A stretch of 46,948 nucleotides of DNA from Bacillota bacterium (GTDB taxonomy: Bacteria > Bacillota > Clostridia > Lachnospirales > Lachnospiraceae). This document shows positions 7,273 through 15,994 of this stretch, one piece after another. How positions within the stretch are numbered: position 1 is the first letter of the stretch; each line of letters opens with the position of its first letter. The notes beneath the pieces were generated by a model. The model saw only the letters and a program-made list of their open reading frames with translations, ran no database searches and had not been told where the DNA came from. Position numbers and translations under genes: made by a program. The DNA lies in NCBI GenBank assembly GCA_023416695.1, contig JAEZGY010000056.1, positions 1-46,948 of the forward strand, read 5' to 3'.

Positions 7273-8739
7273 TTAATTAGATAATGAAACGTCATCTACA
7301 TAGAGTATACGAACTTCATTTTCTGTCATAGCGGTTGGTGCTGCCTCTTGTTTCTTTTCTTCTACAGCAACTGGCTCACTTACTACAGGAGTAACTCCAT
7401 CTCTTACCTCAAAGAATTTTGCTGCTACCTGTGGGAAGAGAGCATAGCTTAATACATCTTCTTCCGATTTTGCGATGTCTTTAGCTTCTTCGCGGTATTT
7501 TTCAAGCTCTGGTTCTATTAAATCAGCAGGACGGCAGGTTATGACAGGATCGTTTCCTATAGCCAGCTTACGAACCTCTTCATTTACTTCTCCTGGAAGA
7601 GTACCATATTCTCCACGGAGTACAGCTTTAGATTCCTTAGAGAAGGTTTTGTAACGCTTTCCAGAAAGAACATTAAGTACTGCCTGTGATCCAACAATCT
7701 GGCTAGTTGGAGTAACAAGAGGAGGGTATCCAAAGTCCTTACGAACTCTTGGAACTTCCTCTAATACCTCGTAATACTTATTCTCTGCACCAGCTTGCTT
7801 TAACTGACTAATTAGGTTAGAAAGCATACCTCCTGGCACTTGATAGAGAAGAGTATTGGTGTCTACGGCTAATACCTTAGGATCTAAGATTTTCTCTTCT
7901 TTTAATTTATCAGCAACTTTTCTAAAATGAACAGCTGCATCGTTTAATTTAGATAGATCCAAATTAGAATCATATGGTGTACCCTTTAAGGTAGCAACTA
8001 ATGATTCTGTACAAGGTTGGCTTGTACCGTTAGCTAGTGGGGATAAAGCACAGTCTACAATATCAACACCAGCTTGAATTGCCATAAGGTAGGTCATATC
8101 ACCAGTACCTGTTGTATTATGAGTGTGAAGATGAAGTGGTACCTTAACTGTTTCCTTTAGTTTGCTTACTAAATCATAAGCATCGTATGGAAGTAGAAGA
8201 TTTGCCATATCTTTAATACAGATAACGTCAGCTCCCATATCCTCTAATGTCTTTGCGAGCTTTATAAAGTATTCTGTATTATGTACAGGACTAATGGTGT
8301 AGCTGATTGCTGCCTCACAGGTACCTCCTGCTTGTTTTACATACTTCATAGCAGCTTCCATGTTTCTTACATCATTAAGGGCGTCGAAAATTCTTACAAC
8401 ATCGATACCGTTTTCTACAGATTTCTTGCAGAAGGCTTCTACCACATCATCTGCATAGTGCTTGTATCCAAGAATATTTTGCCCGCGAAGAAGCATCTGT
8501 AATGGAGTCTTTTTAAGGTACTTTTTAAGAGTTCTAAGACGTTGCCATGGATCTTCATTCAGAAAACGCATACAACTATCAAAGGTAGCCCCACCCCAGC
8601 ATTCCAGGGACCAATAGCCAACATCATCTAAAGTCTCAAGAGCTGGAATCATATCCTCGATTCGCATTCTAGTTGCAGCTTGAGATTGATGAGCATCTCG
8701 TAAAATAGTATCCGTAATATGTATGGATTTGTTTGTCAT
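7273..8739 (-). CDS. oadA: Oxaloacetate decarboxylase alpha subunit (carboxyltransferase; PycB/OadA)
   Basis: This 488-residue enzyme moves the carboxyl group of oxaloacetate to carrier-bound biotin, giving pyruvate. The TIM barrel shows the metal-binding Asp in TILRDAHQS (D15), the probable carboxylated Lys in CIKDMANLL (K176) and HLHTHNTTG (H205, H207). The PYC/OADA C-terminal domain follows, with a conserved stretch at SQIVGSQAVLNVL. Full-length OadA carries a biotin domain at its end. Here the protein stops after a short Glu/Ala/Pro-rich linker, and biotin is carried by a separate small protein in the same operon. AAGGAA lies before the ATG. It is the last gene of the minus-strand operon, 17 bases after oadB. 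Work as a pyruvate carboxylase subunit B is the alternative, but the beta and gamma subunits favour the sodium pump. Confidence 0.93.
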   Translation of the reverse strand: MTNKSIHITDTILRDAHQSQAATRMRIEDMIPALETLDDVGYWSLECWGGATFDSCMRFLNEDPWQRLRTLKKYLKKTPLQMLLRGQNILGYKHYADDVVEAFCKKSVENGIDVVRIFDALNDVRNMEAAMKYVKQAGGTCEAAISYTISPVHNTEYFIKLAKTLEDMGADVICIKDMANLLLPYDAYDLVSKLKETVKVPLHLHTHNTTGTGDMTYLMAIQAGVDIVDCALSPLANGTSQPCTESLVATLKGTPYDSNLDLSKLNDAAVHFRKVADKLKEEKILDPKVLAVDTNTLLYQVPGGMLSNLISQLKQAGAENKYYEVLEEVPRVRKDFGYPPLVTPTSQIVGSQAVLNVLSGKRYKTFSKESKAVLRGEYGTLPGEVNEEVRKLAIGNDPVITCRPADLIEPELEKYREEAKDIAKSEEDVLSYALFPQVAAKFFEVRDGVTPVVSEPVAVEEKKQEAAPTAMTENEVRILYVDDVSLSN

Positions 8740-8756
8740 AGGATTTGTTTCCTTTC

Positions 8757-9932
8757 TTAGTAGAATAATGCTAACAGTACACCAGCAGCAATAGCAGATC
8801 CAATTACACCGGCTACATTAGGACCCATAGCATGCATTAACAAGAAATTGGAAGGATTTTCTTTTTGCCCAACCACTTGGGAAACTCGCGCAGCCATAGG
8901 AACGGCAGATACACCTGCAGAACCAATTAATGGGTTTATCTTCTGCTTTAAGAATAGGTTCATAAACTTTGCTAGTAATACGCCACCTGCTGTACCAAGC
9001 CCAAAGGCAATTACACCCATGCACATAATCTTAATGGTACTTACACTTAAGAAGGTAGAGGCAGTAGCAGTAGCACCTACTGAGATGCCAAGGAAAATAG
9101 TTACAATATTCATCAATTCATTTTGAACTGTCTTACTAAGTCTTTCTACAACACCACTTTCTCTAAGCAGGTTTCCTAGCATAAGAGAACCAACAAGTGG
9201 AGCGGCAGATGGTACTAAGAAGGCAACAAAGATGGTAATGATAAATGGGAAAAGAATCTTTTCCAGTTTGGAAACTGGTCGTAATTCTGTCATTTTAATA
9301 CAACGTTCCTTTTTGGTTGTTAACAATTTCATAATAGGTGGCTGAATTACTGGTACTAAAGCCATATAGGAATATGCTGCTACAGCAATAGGACCTAGCA
9401 GATCAGGAGCCAGCCTAGTAGTAACATAGATTGCTGTTGGGCCGTCTGCTCCACCGATGATGCCAATAGAACTTGCTTGTTCTGGAGTGAATCCAAGATA
9501 TCTTGCTCCAATAAACGTGATAAAGATACCAAGCTGAGCTGCGGCACCAAGTAAAAGACTCTTTGGATTTGCAATCAAAGGACCAAAGTCTGTCATGGCA
9601 CCTACACCAACAAAGATTAAACAAGGATAGATTCCAAGCTTTACGCCTAAATACAGATAATCTATTAATCCTGGTGTTACTCCTTCACTACTACCAAATA
9701 AATCCCAATGTACATGTCCACCAGCGAACAAGGATTCGTGGAACATCTCAGCTCCTGGTAAATTGGTAAGGAGCATACCAAAGGCAATCGGTAATAATAA
9801 TAGAGGCTCAAAGCCTTTTTTAATTGCTAGGTAAGCTAACAAACAAGCAATGGCAATCATAAGAAGCATTCGGTAATCTTGCTGTATTATGAAAAAGCCT
9901 GTCTGCTTGAAAAAATTTATTATAGTATCCAT
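8757..9932 (-). CDS. oadB: Sodium-translocating decarboxylase beta subunit
   Basis: A 391-residue membrane protein that decarboxylates carboxybiotin and couples this to sodium export. It has about nine to eleven membrane segments. The conserved GGADGPTAIYVT at 160-171 includes the Asp (D163) needed for sodium in studied relatives. Other typical segments are SVGATATASTFLS and the end region SAVPMAARVSQVVGQKENP. The start has GGAGGAAA upstream on the minus strand. It sits between the biotin carrier gene and oadA. The family is shared by oxaloacetate, methylmalonyl-CoA and glutaconyl-CoA pumps; the alpha subunit type decides for oxaloacetate. Confidence 0.95.
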   Translation of the reverse strand: MDTIINFFKQTGFFIIQQDYRMLLMIAIACLLAYLAIKKGFEPLLLLPIAFGMLLTNLPGAEMFHESLFAGGHVHWDLFGSSEGVTPGLIDYLYLGVKLGIYPCLIFVGVGAMTDFGPLIANPKSLLLGAAAQLGIFITFIGARYLGFTPEQASSIGIIGGADGPTAIYVTTRLAPDLLGPIAVAAYSYMALVPVIQPPIMKLLTTKKERCIKMTELRPVSKLEKILFPFIITIFVAFLVPSAAPLVGSLMLGNLLRESGVVERLSKTVQNELMNIVTIFLGISVGATATASTFLSVSTIKIMCMGVIAFGLGTAGGVLLAKFMNLFLKQKINPLIGSAGVSAVPMAARVSQVVGQKENPSNFLLMHAMGPNVAGVIGSAIAAGVLLALFY

Positions 9933-9958
9933 TTACGTTTCCTCCATTAACTGATGTA

Positions 9959-10288
9959 TTATTCCATGACACATAACAATGTTCCGGACTCTACACTAGC
10001 ACCTTTGGAAACATGTATAGATGCAATTTTTCCGTCCTTAGGAGCCATGATTTCATTTTCCATCTTAAGAGCTTCTAAAATCATAAGAATCTGCCCTTCT
10101 TTTACCATATCTCCAGCATTAACATGTATATTTAAAATAGTTCCAGGCATAGGACTAGCTATTTTTTCTCCTTCTAAAGGTGCAGGAGCGGCTGGCTTTG
10201 CTGAAGAAGTGGTAATGTCTGACTCATTAATTTGTTCGATTTCAATTTCATATAAAGTGTTGTTTACATTTACGCGATATTTTTTCAT
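9959..10288 (-). CDS. Biotin carboxyl carrier protein of the decarboxylase
   Basis: A 109-residue biotin carrier. A short N-terminal beta segment and a Pro/Ala linker (about 28-38) lead to a biotinyl/lipoyl domain at 40-108. The biotinylation site reads EALKMEN with Lys at 75; most carriers have EAMKM, so a Leu replaces the Met before the Lys. SPMPGTILNIHVNAGD is the usual opening of the domain. It moves the carboxyl group from the alpha to the beta subunit and replaces the biotin domain missing from OadA. It lies between oadG and oadB in the operon. Confidence 0.93.
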   Translation of the reverse strand: MKKYRVNVNNTLYEIEIEQINESDITTSSAKPAAPAPLEGEKIASPMPGTILNIHVNAGDMVKEGQILMILEALKMENEIMAPKDGKIASIHVSKGASVESGTLLCVME

Positions 10289-10337
10289 GCTATAATTTCC
10301 TCTCTTTTTTATATGTAGTGGGTTAATGCGAAAAGAT

Positions 10338-10628
10338 TTAAAGCTTCTTTACTGAATGAATTCTTATTGCAGATACATCAGTACCTAAATCCTCTGCAAT
10401 AGCTGCAGATACGGCCGCCAACATTTCCTGACGATTAACGATTGTGCCTGATGTTGTATTGTTAGAAACAACTTGAGGGGTAGTCTTTGAAGGCATTACT
10501 TTAGCTTCAAATACCTTACACAATAGACTGACTAAACTACAAAGGATAATAATGCAGATTAGTCCAAAAAAAACTGTTCCTAATCCCATAAAAACAACTT
10601 TCATGTTGGAAATTGCTAAAAAAAACAT
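10338..10628 (-). CDS. oadG: Sodium pump decarboxylase gamma subunit
   Basis: A 96-residue protein of the OadG family (PF04277), the assembly subunit of the pump. One N-terminal membrane segment (about residues 8-33, MKVVFMGLGTVFFGLICIII) is followed by a polar linker and a small C-terminal domain with NRQEMLAAVSAAIAEDLG. The frame stays open up to 10673, but the ATG at 10628-10626 has a textbook AAAGGAGGTG 8 bases upstream, so I use that start. It is the first gene of the operon behind a good promoter. The C-terminal His/Lys residues (IRIHSVKKL) may bind metal as in relatives, which is inference. Confidence 0.88.
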   Translation of the reverse strand: MFFLAISNMKVVFMGLGTVFFGLICIIILCSLVSLLCKVFEAKVMPSKTTPQVVSNNTTSGTIVNRQEMLAAVSAAIAEDLGTDVSAIRIHSVKKL

Positions 10629-10678
10629 AATTTTTACACCTCCTTTTGCATTTTTAAAAAAAATCCCAATCATAACAA

Positions 10679-10707
10679 ATTATATAGAACTTGTACATAG
10701 AAAACAA
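10679..10707 (-). promoter_or_regulatory. Promoter of the oad operon
   Basis: Minus strand TTGTTT (10707-10702), 17 bases, TATAAT (10684-10679). Transcript start would be near 10672, which excludes the upstream ATG at 10673 as the oadG start. Confidence 0.68.
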
Positions 10708-10868
10708 TTAACTTGATGATTTCTTAACATTAAACTTACAAAGTGAGCATAGTTTTAACAGAATCTTTATATAATAATTTGATTCTATGTTTTATAATAC
10801 ATGGGGGAAGATTTTCAGTATAATTTTAAAAACTTTAAAGTAAAATTTTATGGATTTGCAAAGTAGAT

Positions 10869-10897
10869 TTGTAATACTTCTTGTTATTTGATATAAT
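10869..10897 (+). promoter_or_regulatory. Promoter of the KdpD/KdpE-like operon
   Basis: TTGTAA (10869-10874), 17 bases, TATAAT (10892-10897). The predicted start near 10904 lies after the first in-frame ATG (10881) and so supports the start codon at 10971. The 10629-10970 gap holds only this and the divergent oad promoter. Confidence 0.72.
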
Positions 10898-10970
10898 AAA
10901 TTGGAATGGAACATATTGTTATGAAATATTGAAACACAATAGGATAAAGGAATGTAAAGAAGGAAGAGAT

Positions 10971-12041
10971 ATGTTGAATATGACTAAAAAAAGAATTATT
11001 TTTTCAGTTAAAGATACCATGATTTCCACCTCTATTATGTTGCTTGCAGTAGGTTTTTCTGCTTTAATGAACACGTTTAGTACAGGTGCAGAAACCTATG
11101 TTCCAATGGTATTTCTTTTTGCTGTTTTTTTAATATCATTGTGGACCAATGGCTATTTTTATGGGATTTTTGCCTCGTTGTTAGGGGTATTCTTTGTGAA
11201 TTATGTTTTTACATATCCATATTTTGCTTTAGATTTTTCTATTGAGGGTTACCCTATTACTTTTTTTATCATGATAGCTGTTTCTCTGTTAACAAGCACC
11301 ATGACATCAAATTTAATAGAGAATGAAAAACTAAAGTTAGAGATTGAAAAGGAGAAGATGAAGTACAATCTTTTACGTGCAATCAGCCATGATTTAAGGA
11401 CTCCATTGACTTCTATTATTGGAGTCTTAGATACTATTATAGATAATTACAAGGTGGTAGAGTTAGAAGAGCGAATCTCTTTACTAAAGGATGCAAAAGA
11501 GGATGCAGAGTGGCTAGTACGCTTAGTAGAAAATGTTCTATTAGTGACCAAGATGAGTTCGAACGAGACTGCTTTACATATGCAAGATGAGGTAGTGGAG
11601 GAGATTGTTTCGGAGGCAGTGCAAAAATTCCATAAGCACTTTGCTGGGCAAAAAGTATATGTTAGGGTGCCAGATGAGTATTTAATTGTGCCGATGGACG
11701 GAATTTTGATTGAAGAAGTTCTTACTAATTTAATGGAGAACGCAGTAAAGCATTCGAAAGATGTAAACACGATTGAGTTAACTGTTATAAAGGAAGACAA
11801 TTATGCTGTTTTTACGGTTCGAGATTATGGACAAGGATTTCAGAAGAATGAAATCCCTAGGTTATTTGAGGGGGCCATTGTTTCTGTTTCAGATAGTAAT
11901 AATGATGGAAGTAAAAACATGGGGATTGGTCTATCTCTTTGTAATGCAATTATAAAAGCCCACAAAGGAAAAATATATGCAAGAAATGCGGAAGATAAAG
12001 GAGCAGTGGTTTCCTTTTATCTACCTTTAAGGAAGGAGTAA
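10971..12041 (+). CDS. KdpD-like sensor histidine kinase lacking the N-terminal KdpD domain
   Basis: A 356-residue kinase with three to four membrane segments at about 19-110, matching the DUF4118 membrane domain of KdpD. The HisKA domain has phosphorylated His140 in AISHDLRTPLTS. The ATPase domain has an N box (NLMENAVKHS) and G boxes (RDYGQGF, NMGIGLSLC). It lacks the large cytoplasmic KdpD and Usp domains, and no kdpFABC genes are in the window, so control of potassium uptake should not be assumed. AAGGAAG at 10960-10966 fits the ATG at 10971, not the longer frame from 10881. It is followed after 5 bases by its response regulator. Confidence 0.9.
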   Translation: MLNMTKKRIIFSVKDTMISTSIMLLAVGFSALMNTFSTGAETYVPMVFLFAVFLISLWTNGYFYGIFASLLGVFFVNYVFTYPYFALDFSIEGYPITFFIMIAVSLLTSTMTSNLIENEKLKLEIEKEKMKYNLLRAISHDLRTPLTSIIGVLDTIIDNYKVVELEERISLLKDAKEDAEWLVRLVENVLLVTKMSSNETALHMQDEVVEEIVSEAVQKFHKHFAGQKVYVRVPDEYLIVPMDGILIEEVLTNLMENAVKHSKDVNTIELTVIKEDNYAVFTVRDYGQGFQKNEIPRLFEGAIVSVSDSNNDGSKNMGIGLSLCNAIIKAHKGKIYARNAEDKGAVVSFYLPLRKE

Positions 12042-12046
12042 AGAAG

Positions 12047-12751
12047 ATGCCAAATAATCAAACCGTACTTGTAATTGAGGATGAAAACAGTATAAGTAAT
12101 TTTATGACGACAATACTCAATGCAAACAAATATCAAGTAATTCATGCGAGAAATGGATCAGAGGCAATGATGATGATTACTTCCTATTGTCCAGATATTA
12201 TTTTGTTAGATTTGGGACTACCTGATATAGATGGCATTAACATTATTAAATTTGTAAGGGAATGGTCAGAGGTTCCAATCATTGTAGTATCTGCAAGAGG
12301 ACATGAGAGGGACAAGGTAGAAGCCCTTGATTTAGGAGCTGATGATTATATAACAAAACCATTTGCTACCTCAGAGCTTTTAGTTCGTATACGTACAGCT
12401 CTTAGACATGCTATGCGGTTGGAAAATATCAATATGAATAAAATTGATACCTATGCTGTGGGAGATTTATTCATTGACTTTAATAAAAGAGAGGTTAAAG
12501 TGGAAGGTAAGTTAGTACATTTAACTCAAATAGAGTATAAGATAGTATCTATGCTTTGCCATTATGCAGGAAGGGTATTGACCTATGATTATTTAATCAA
12601 TAATATCTGGGGACCTCATGCTAAGTGTGATAATCAAATTCTCAGAGTAAATATGGCAAATATTCGAAGGAAACTAGAAAAAAATCCCGCCGAGCCACAG
12701 TATCTTTTTACAGAGGTTGGGGTAGGTTATCGTATGGTAGATGAAATATAG
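12047..12751 (+). CDS. KdpE-like OmpR-family response regulator
   Basis: A 234-residue regulator. The receiver domain (1-120) has the acidic pair near E11/D12, phospho-acceptor Asp55 in IILLDLGLPD and the Lys of ITKPF. The C-terminal winged helix (about 135-232) contains HLTQIEYKIVSMLCHYAGRVLTYDYLI, cut here only for its HLTQIEYKI and YLINNIWG parts as landmarks. Overall pattern is closest to KdpE. AAGGAAGGAG precedes the ATG. Being five bases behind the kinase gene, it is its partner. Targets are unknown; the genes immediately downstream (a membrane protein, secDF, transporters) are candidates by position only. Confidence 0.92.
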   Translation: MPNNQTVLVIEDENSISNFMTTILNANKYQVIHARNGSEAMMMITSYCPDIILLDLGLPDIDGINIIKFVREWSEVPIIVVSARGHERDKVEALDLGADDYITKPFATSELLVRIRTALRHAMRLENINMNKIDTYAVGDLFIDFNKREVKVEGKLVHLTQIEYKIVSMLCHYAGRVLTYDYLINNIWGPHAKCDNQILRVNMANIRRKLEKNPAEPQYLFTEVGVGYRMVDEI

Positions 12752-12784
12752 TAGTGAAAAAAACACATGGAAGGAGGCGTGAAT

Positions 12785-13252
12785 ATGATACAGAGGATTG
12801 CAAATAAAGCGTATAGAAGAAAAGCATGCTTCTGTATGATATTGGCAGCCTTTTTTTACATCTTTACTATTGTATTAAGTATTAATACCATCATAGAAGA
12901 AAAACAAATGTTTTTATCAAGTTATCGTACACACAAGGTGGATACCTCTAATTCTGGTAATATGACAACAGGGGGAGATAACAATGAACTACTATTTGGT
13001 AGTGCTTTGGTCTGTGATATGAATACCTATATTAATCAGTACCTAGTACAGGGTTCCATATGGAATAAATCGTCAGCACCCATTTTGAGATTTGTGCTTT
13101 CCTGGTTTGGTCTCATATTGGCCATTGGACTTATTATAAGATTTTTGTATTTAATAAAACGAGATAGACAACTAAACTATAAATTTTATTTGGATACCAT
13201 TCTAACGTATATACATAATTGCGATGGAGCAAAGACCATCAATATTTTTTAG
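12785..13252 (+). CDS. Unknown two-helix membrane protein
   Basis: I do not recognise this 155-residue protein. One membrane segment lies at about 14-37 (CMILAAFFYIFTIVLSI) and a second at about 100-124 (ILRFVLSWFGLILAIGLIIR). The 60 residues between them are polar, with Asn, Ser and Gly, and would lie outside the cell if the positively charged ends are inside. The start at 12785 is chosen over an in-frame ATG at 12767 because AAGGAGG at 12771-12777 has ideal spacing. It follows the response regulator without a terminator and ends 29 bases before secDF, so it is probably co-transcribed with both. Confidence 0.7.
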   Translation: MIQRIANKAYRRKACFCMILAAFFYIFTIVLSINTIIEEKQMFLSSYRTHKVDTSNSGNMTTGGDNNELLFGSALVCDMNTYINQYLVQGSIWNKSSAPILRFVLSWFGLILAIGLIIRFLYLIKRDRQLNYKFYLDTILTYIHNCDGAKTINIF

Positions 13253-13281
13253 AACATAATAAAATTAGATGGGAGAACATT

Positions 13282-15441
13282 ATGAAAAAAGGACGTTGGA
13301 AATTTTTAATTGGAACACCTTTAATACTAGCTTTATTAGCATTAGCTATTTTTGGATTAGGTAATATTAAGGGTGCAAAGGATATTCGTTTAGGAATTGA
13401 TACAAAAGGTGGAGTGGAAGCAGTTTTTACTCCTGTAAATTTAGATCGTAATCCTACAGATAGTGAAATGGAAAGTGCTAAACGAATTATTGAGCTTAGA
13501 ATGGATAGTCAAAATATTCTAGACCGTGAGGTAACCATTGACAAGAAGAATAATGCTATTATAGTTCGTTTTCCTTGGAAGTCAAATGAGACAAACTTTG
13601 ATCCAAGTAAAGCAATAAAAGAATTGGGAGCAATGGCGAAACTTACTTTTCAAGATGAGGCTGGTAAGGAATATCTTGATGGTAGTACTGTAAGTAGTGC
13701 GAAAGCAGCCTTAGACTCTAGTAATAATAGGCCTATTGTGCAATTGGAGTTTAATACAAAAGGAACTAAGCAGTTAGAAGAGGCTACCAATGCTTTGTAT
13801 GGTAAAACTCTAGTAATTATGATGGATAGTACTGAAATTTTTAGTGGAACGGGTTCTGCTAGAATTACAGATGGTAAAGCTCAAATTACTGGTTTATCAT
13901 CTTTAAATGAAGCACAAGTGCTTGCAGAAAAAATAGAAGCTGGTGCATTACCATTTTCCCTTCAGACTTCTAATAATAGTACAATCAGTCCTAGTCTTGG
14001 AGAAGATGCCCTTAATATTATGATTTATGCAGGCCTTATTGCTTTTGGCCTAGTAATGATCTTTATGATAGGATACTATCGTTTACCTGGTATTATTAGT
14101 ATTATCACTCTTATTTTCCAAATATCTGTTCAGTTACTATGCTTATCTGTTCCTCAGATGACATTAACTCTTCCAGGTATTGCTGGTTTGATTTTGTCAG
14201 TTGGTATGGCAGTAGATGCTAATATCATTATTTCAGAACGTATCAGTGAGGAAATTAAAAAAGGAAAAACCATTCGAAGTGCAATATTAGTGGGTAATCA
14301 CAATGCCTTCTCGGCAGTATTAGATGGTAACCTTACTACAGCAATTGTTGCTGTTATCTTAATGGTTTTTGGCTCAGGAACCATGTTAAGCTTTGGTTAT
14401 ACACTTCTTACTGGTGTTATTTTAAACTTAATAGTTGTGCTTCTTTCAAAGCATCTTTTATCTGGTATCCTTGGATTCGATTGGTTTAATAAAGAGAAGT
14501 TCTTCTTAAAGAAAAAAGATAAAAAAAGACTTCATTTTTACAAGAAGAGATGGTATGCATTTGCGTTTTCTATCGGTGTTGTATTAATTGGGTTTGTAAT
14601 GTGCTTTGTAAAAGGCGTAAAGTTAGATACCATGTTTTCTGGTGGTGCTATTCTAAAGTACAGCTATGAAAATACGGTTGATAAAAAAACATCAGAAGAT
14701 GCTGTAAGTAAAACAATTGATAGAACTGCAACTATTCAGTTTACAAAAGATTTATCCAATACTGGCAAAAAAATGGTGGTAACATTAGCTGGTAAAGAAG
14801 GTCTTTCTGCTCAAAATCAAGACAAGCTATATGAAGCGTTAAAGGCAGCAAATCCGAATTCTAACTTAAAGCTTGTGGAGTCTTATGTAGTAGAACCATA
14901 TATTGGAAGACAAGCTTTAGAAGATTCAGGAATAGCAATACTCTTAGCTATGATTTTCATTACCTTATACGTATGGATAAGATTTAGGTCGATTGGTGGT
15001 TTGTCAGCGGGACTTATGTCCTTAGTAGCCCTAGTACATGACGTCGCCTTTGTATTCTTTACCTTTGTAGTATTTAGAATTCCTTTAAATGATGCCTTTG
15101 TGGCGGTTACGTTAACAATTCTTGGTTATTCTATTAACGATACCATTGTTATGTTTGACCGTGTACGTGAAAATAATAGAAGTATTGAGTACAAAGGACA
15201 GGGAATTGATGAAGTGGTAGAACACAGTATTACACAGACTTTCTCACGTTCTATTAATACTTCCATTACTACCACGATGTGTATCGCTTGTGTATTAGTT
15301 ATGGCAATACTATTTGGTATCAATTCGATTCGTGTATTTGCTTTACCTATGCTATTAGGTTTAGTAAGTGGTTGTTATAGCTCAGTATTCTTAGCTGGTC
15401 CATTGTGGGTACGCTGGAAGCTGAGGAAGAAGAGGTCATAA
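13282..15441 (+). CDS. secDF: SecDF protein-export membrane fusion protein
   Basis: A 719-residue natural fusion of SecD and SecF, which uses the proton or sodium gradient to help SecYEG finish protein export. The SecD half has a first membrane helix at about 10-28, then GIDTKGGVEAVF and the long outer domain, then five helices with AVDANIIISERI near 310. The SecF half begins near 415 and includes SINDTIVMFDRVREN near 616. The frame opens at 13219 inside the previous gene, but MKKGRWKFLIG at 13282 follows GGGAG and is the natural start. Its stop overlaps the next start by one base. Fusion of SecD and SecF is common in Firmicutes. Confidence 0.97.
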   Translation: MKKGRWKFLIGTPLILALLALAIFGLGNIKGAKDIRLGIDTKGGVEAVFTPVNLDRNPTDSEMESAKRIIELRMDSQNILDREVTIDKKNNAIIVRFPWKSNETNFDPSKAIKELGAMAKLTFQDEAGKEYLDGSTVSSAKAALDSSNNRPIVQLEFNTKGTKQLEEATNALYGKTLVIMMDSTEIFSGTGSARITDGKAQITGLSSLNEAQVLAEKIEAGALPFSLQTSNNSTISPSLGEDALNIMIYAGLIAFGLVMIFMIGYYRLPGIISIITLIFQISVQLLCLSVPQMTLTLPGIAGLILSVGMAVDANIIISERISEEIKKGKTIRSAILVGNHNAFSAVLDGNLTTAIVAVILMVFGSGTMLSFGYTLLTGVILNLIVVLLSKHLLSGILGFDWFNKEKFFLKKKDKKRLHFYKKRWYAFAFSIGVVLIGFVMCFVKGVKLDTMFSGGAILKYSYENTVDKKTSEDAVSKTIDRTATIQFTKDLSNTGKKMVVTLAGKEGLSAQNQDKLYEALKAANPNSNLKLVESYVVEPYIGRQALEDSGIAILLAMIFITLYVWIRFRSIGGLSAGLMSLVALVHDVAFVFFTFVVFRIPLNDAFVAVTLTILGYSINDTIVMFDRVRENNRSIEYKGQGIDEVVEHSITQTFSRSINTSITTTMCIACVLVMAILFGINSIRVFALPMLLGLVSGCYSSVFLAGPLWVRWKLRKKRS

Positions 15442-15947
15442 TGGTTGATTCAATTATACAAAACATAACTGACATGATGTCAGGCTCTGTGCCAAAGGAA
15501 CTGATTGTATTTATTATTTCAATGGTACCGATATTGGAATTAAGAGGTGGGCTGGTTGCAGCCTCCCTCTTAGATATAGAAATGTATAGAGGGGCACTGT
15601 TCTGCATTATAGGTAATTTACTTCCAATCCCTTTTATATTGCTATTTATTATGCCAATTATGAGGTGGATGAAGACAAAACCAGGTTTTCGTAAGGTAGC
15701 AGCTTGGTTAGAACGTAAATCGGAAGAAAAAGGGGACAAACTCGGGAAATACGAATTTTGGGGACTATTACTTTTTGTTGGAATTCCTCTACCAGGAACA
15801 GGTGCCTGGACAGGTGCTTTAGTGGCTGCCTTCTTAGGGATAAAGTATAAGAAAGCTTTACTTGCAATTACAGGTGGAGTCCTGCTTGCGGCATGTATCA
15901 TGTGTTTTTTAGCTTATGGAATTCCTGCTATTGTGTCCCTGTTTTAG
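15441..15947 (+). CDS. COG2426 small membrane transporter-like protein (Sm_multidrug_ex)
   Basis: A 168-residue membrane protein with four to five helices. The sequences VPILELRGGLVAA and FVGIPLPGTGAWTGALVAAFLG are characteristic of the PF06695 family, named small multi-drug export protein although its transport role is poorly proven. The ATG at 15441 shares its A with the secDF TAA stop and is preceded by GAGGT, so it is translationally coupled; the in-frame frame start at 15405 lies inside secDF and is rejected. A 47-base gap separates it from the phosphate transporter gene. Confidence 0.88.
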   Translation: MVDSIIQNITDMMSGSVPKELIVFIISMVPILELRGGLVAASLLDIEMYRGALFCIIGNLLPIPFILLFIMPIMRWMKTKPGFRKVAAWLERKSEEKGDKLGKYEFWGLLLFVGIPLPGTGAWTGALVAAFLGIKYKKALLAITGGVLLAACIMCFLAYGIPAIVSLF

Positions 15948-15994
15948 AAGATAAAACTATTCAACTGTAAAAATTGAAAGGTACAGGTGTTAAA

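Noticed and set aside
10881..10970. Longer N-terminus for the KdpD-like kinase
   Set aside because: The upstream ATG precedes the predicted transcription start and overlaps the promoter; a good ribosome site precedes 10971.
10971..12751. Kdp potassium-uptake regulation
   Set aside because: The kinase lacks the N-terminal KdpD and Usp domains and no kdpFABC genes are nearby, so the potassium role is not supported.
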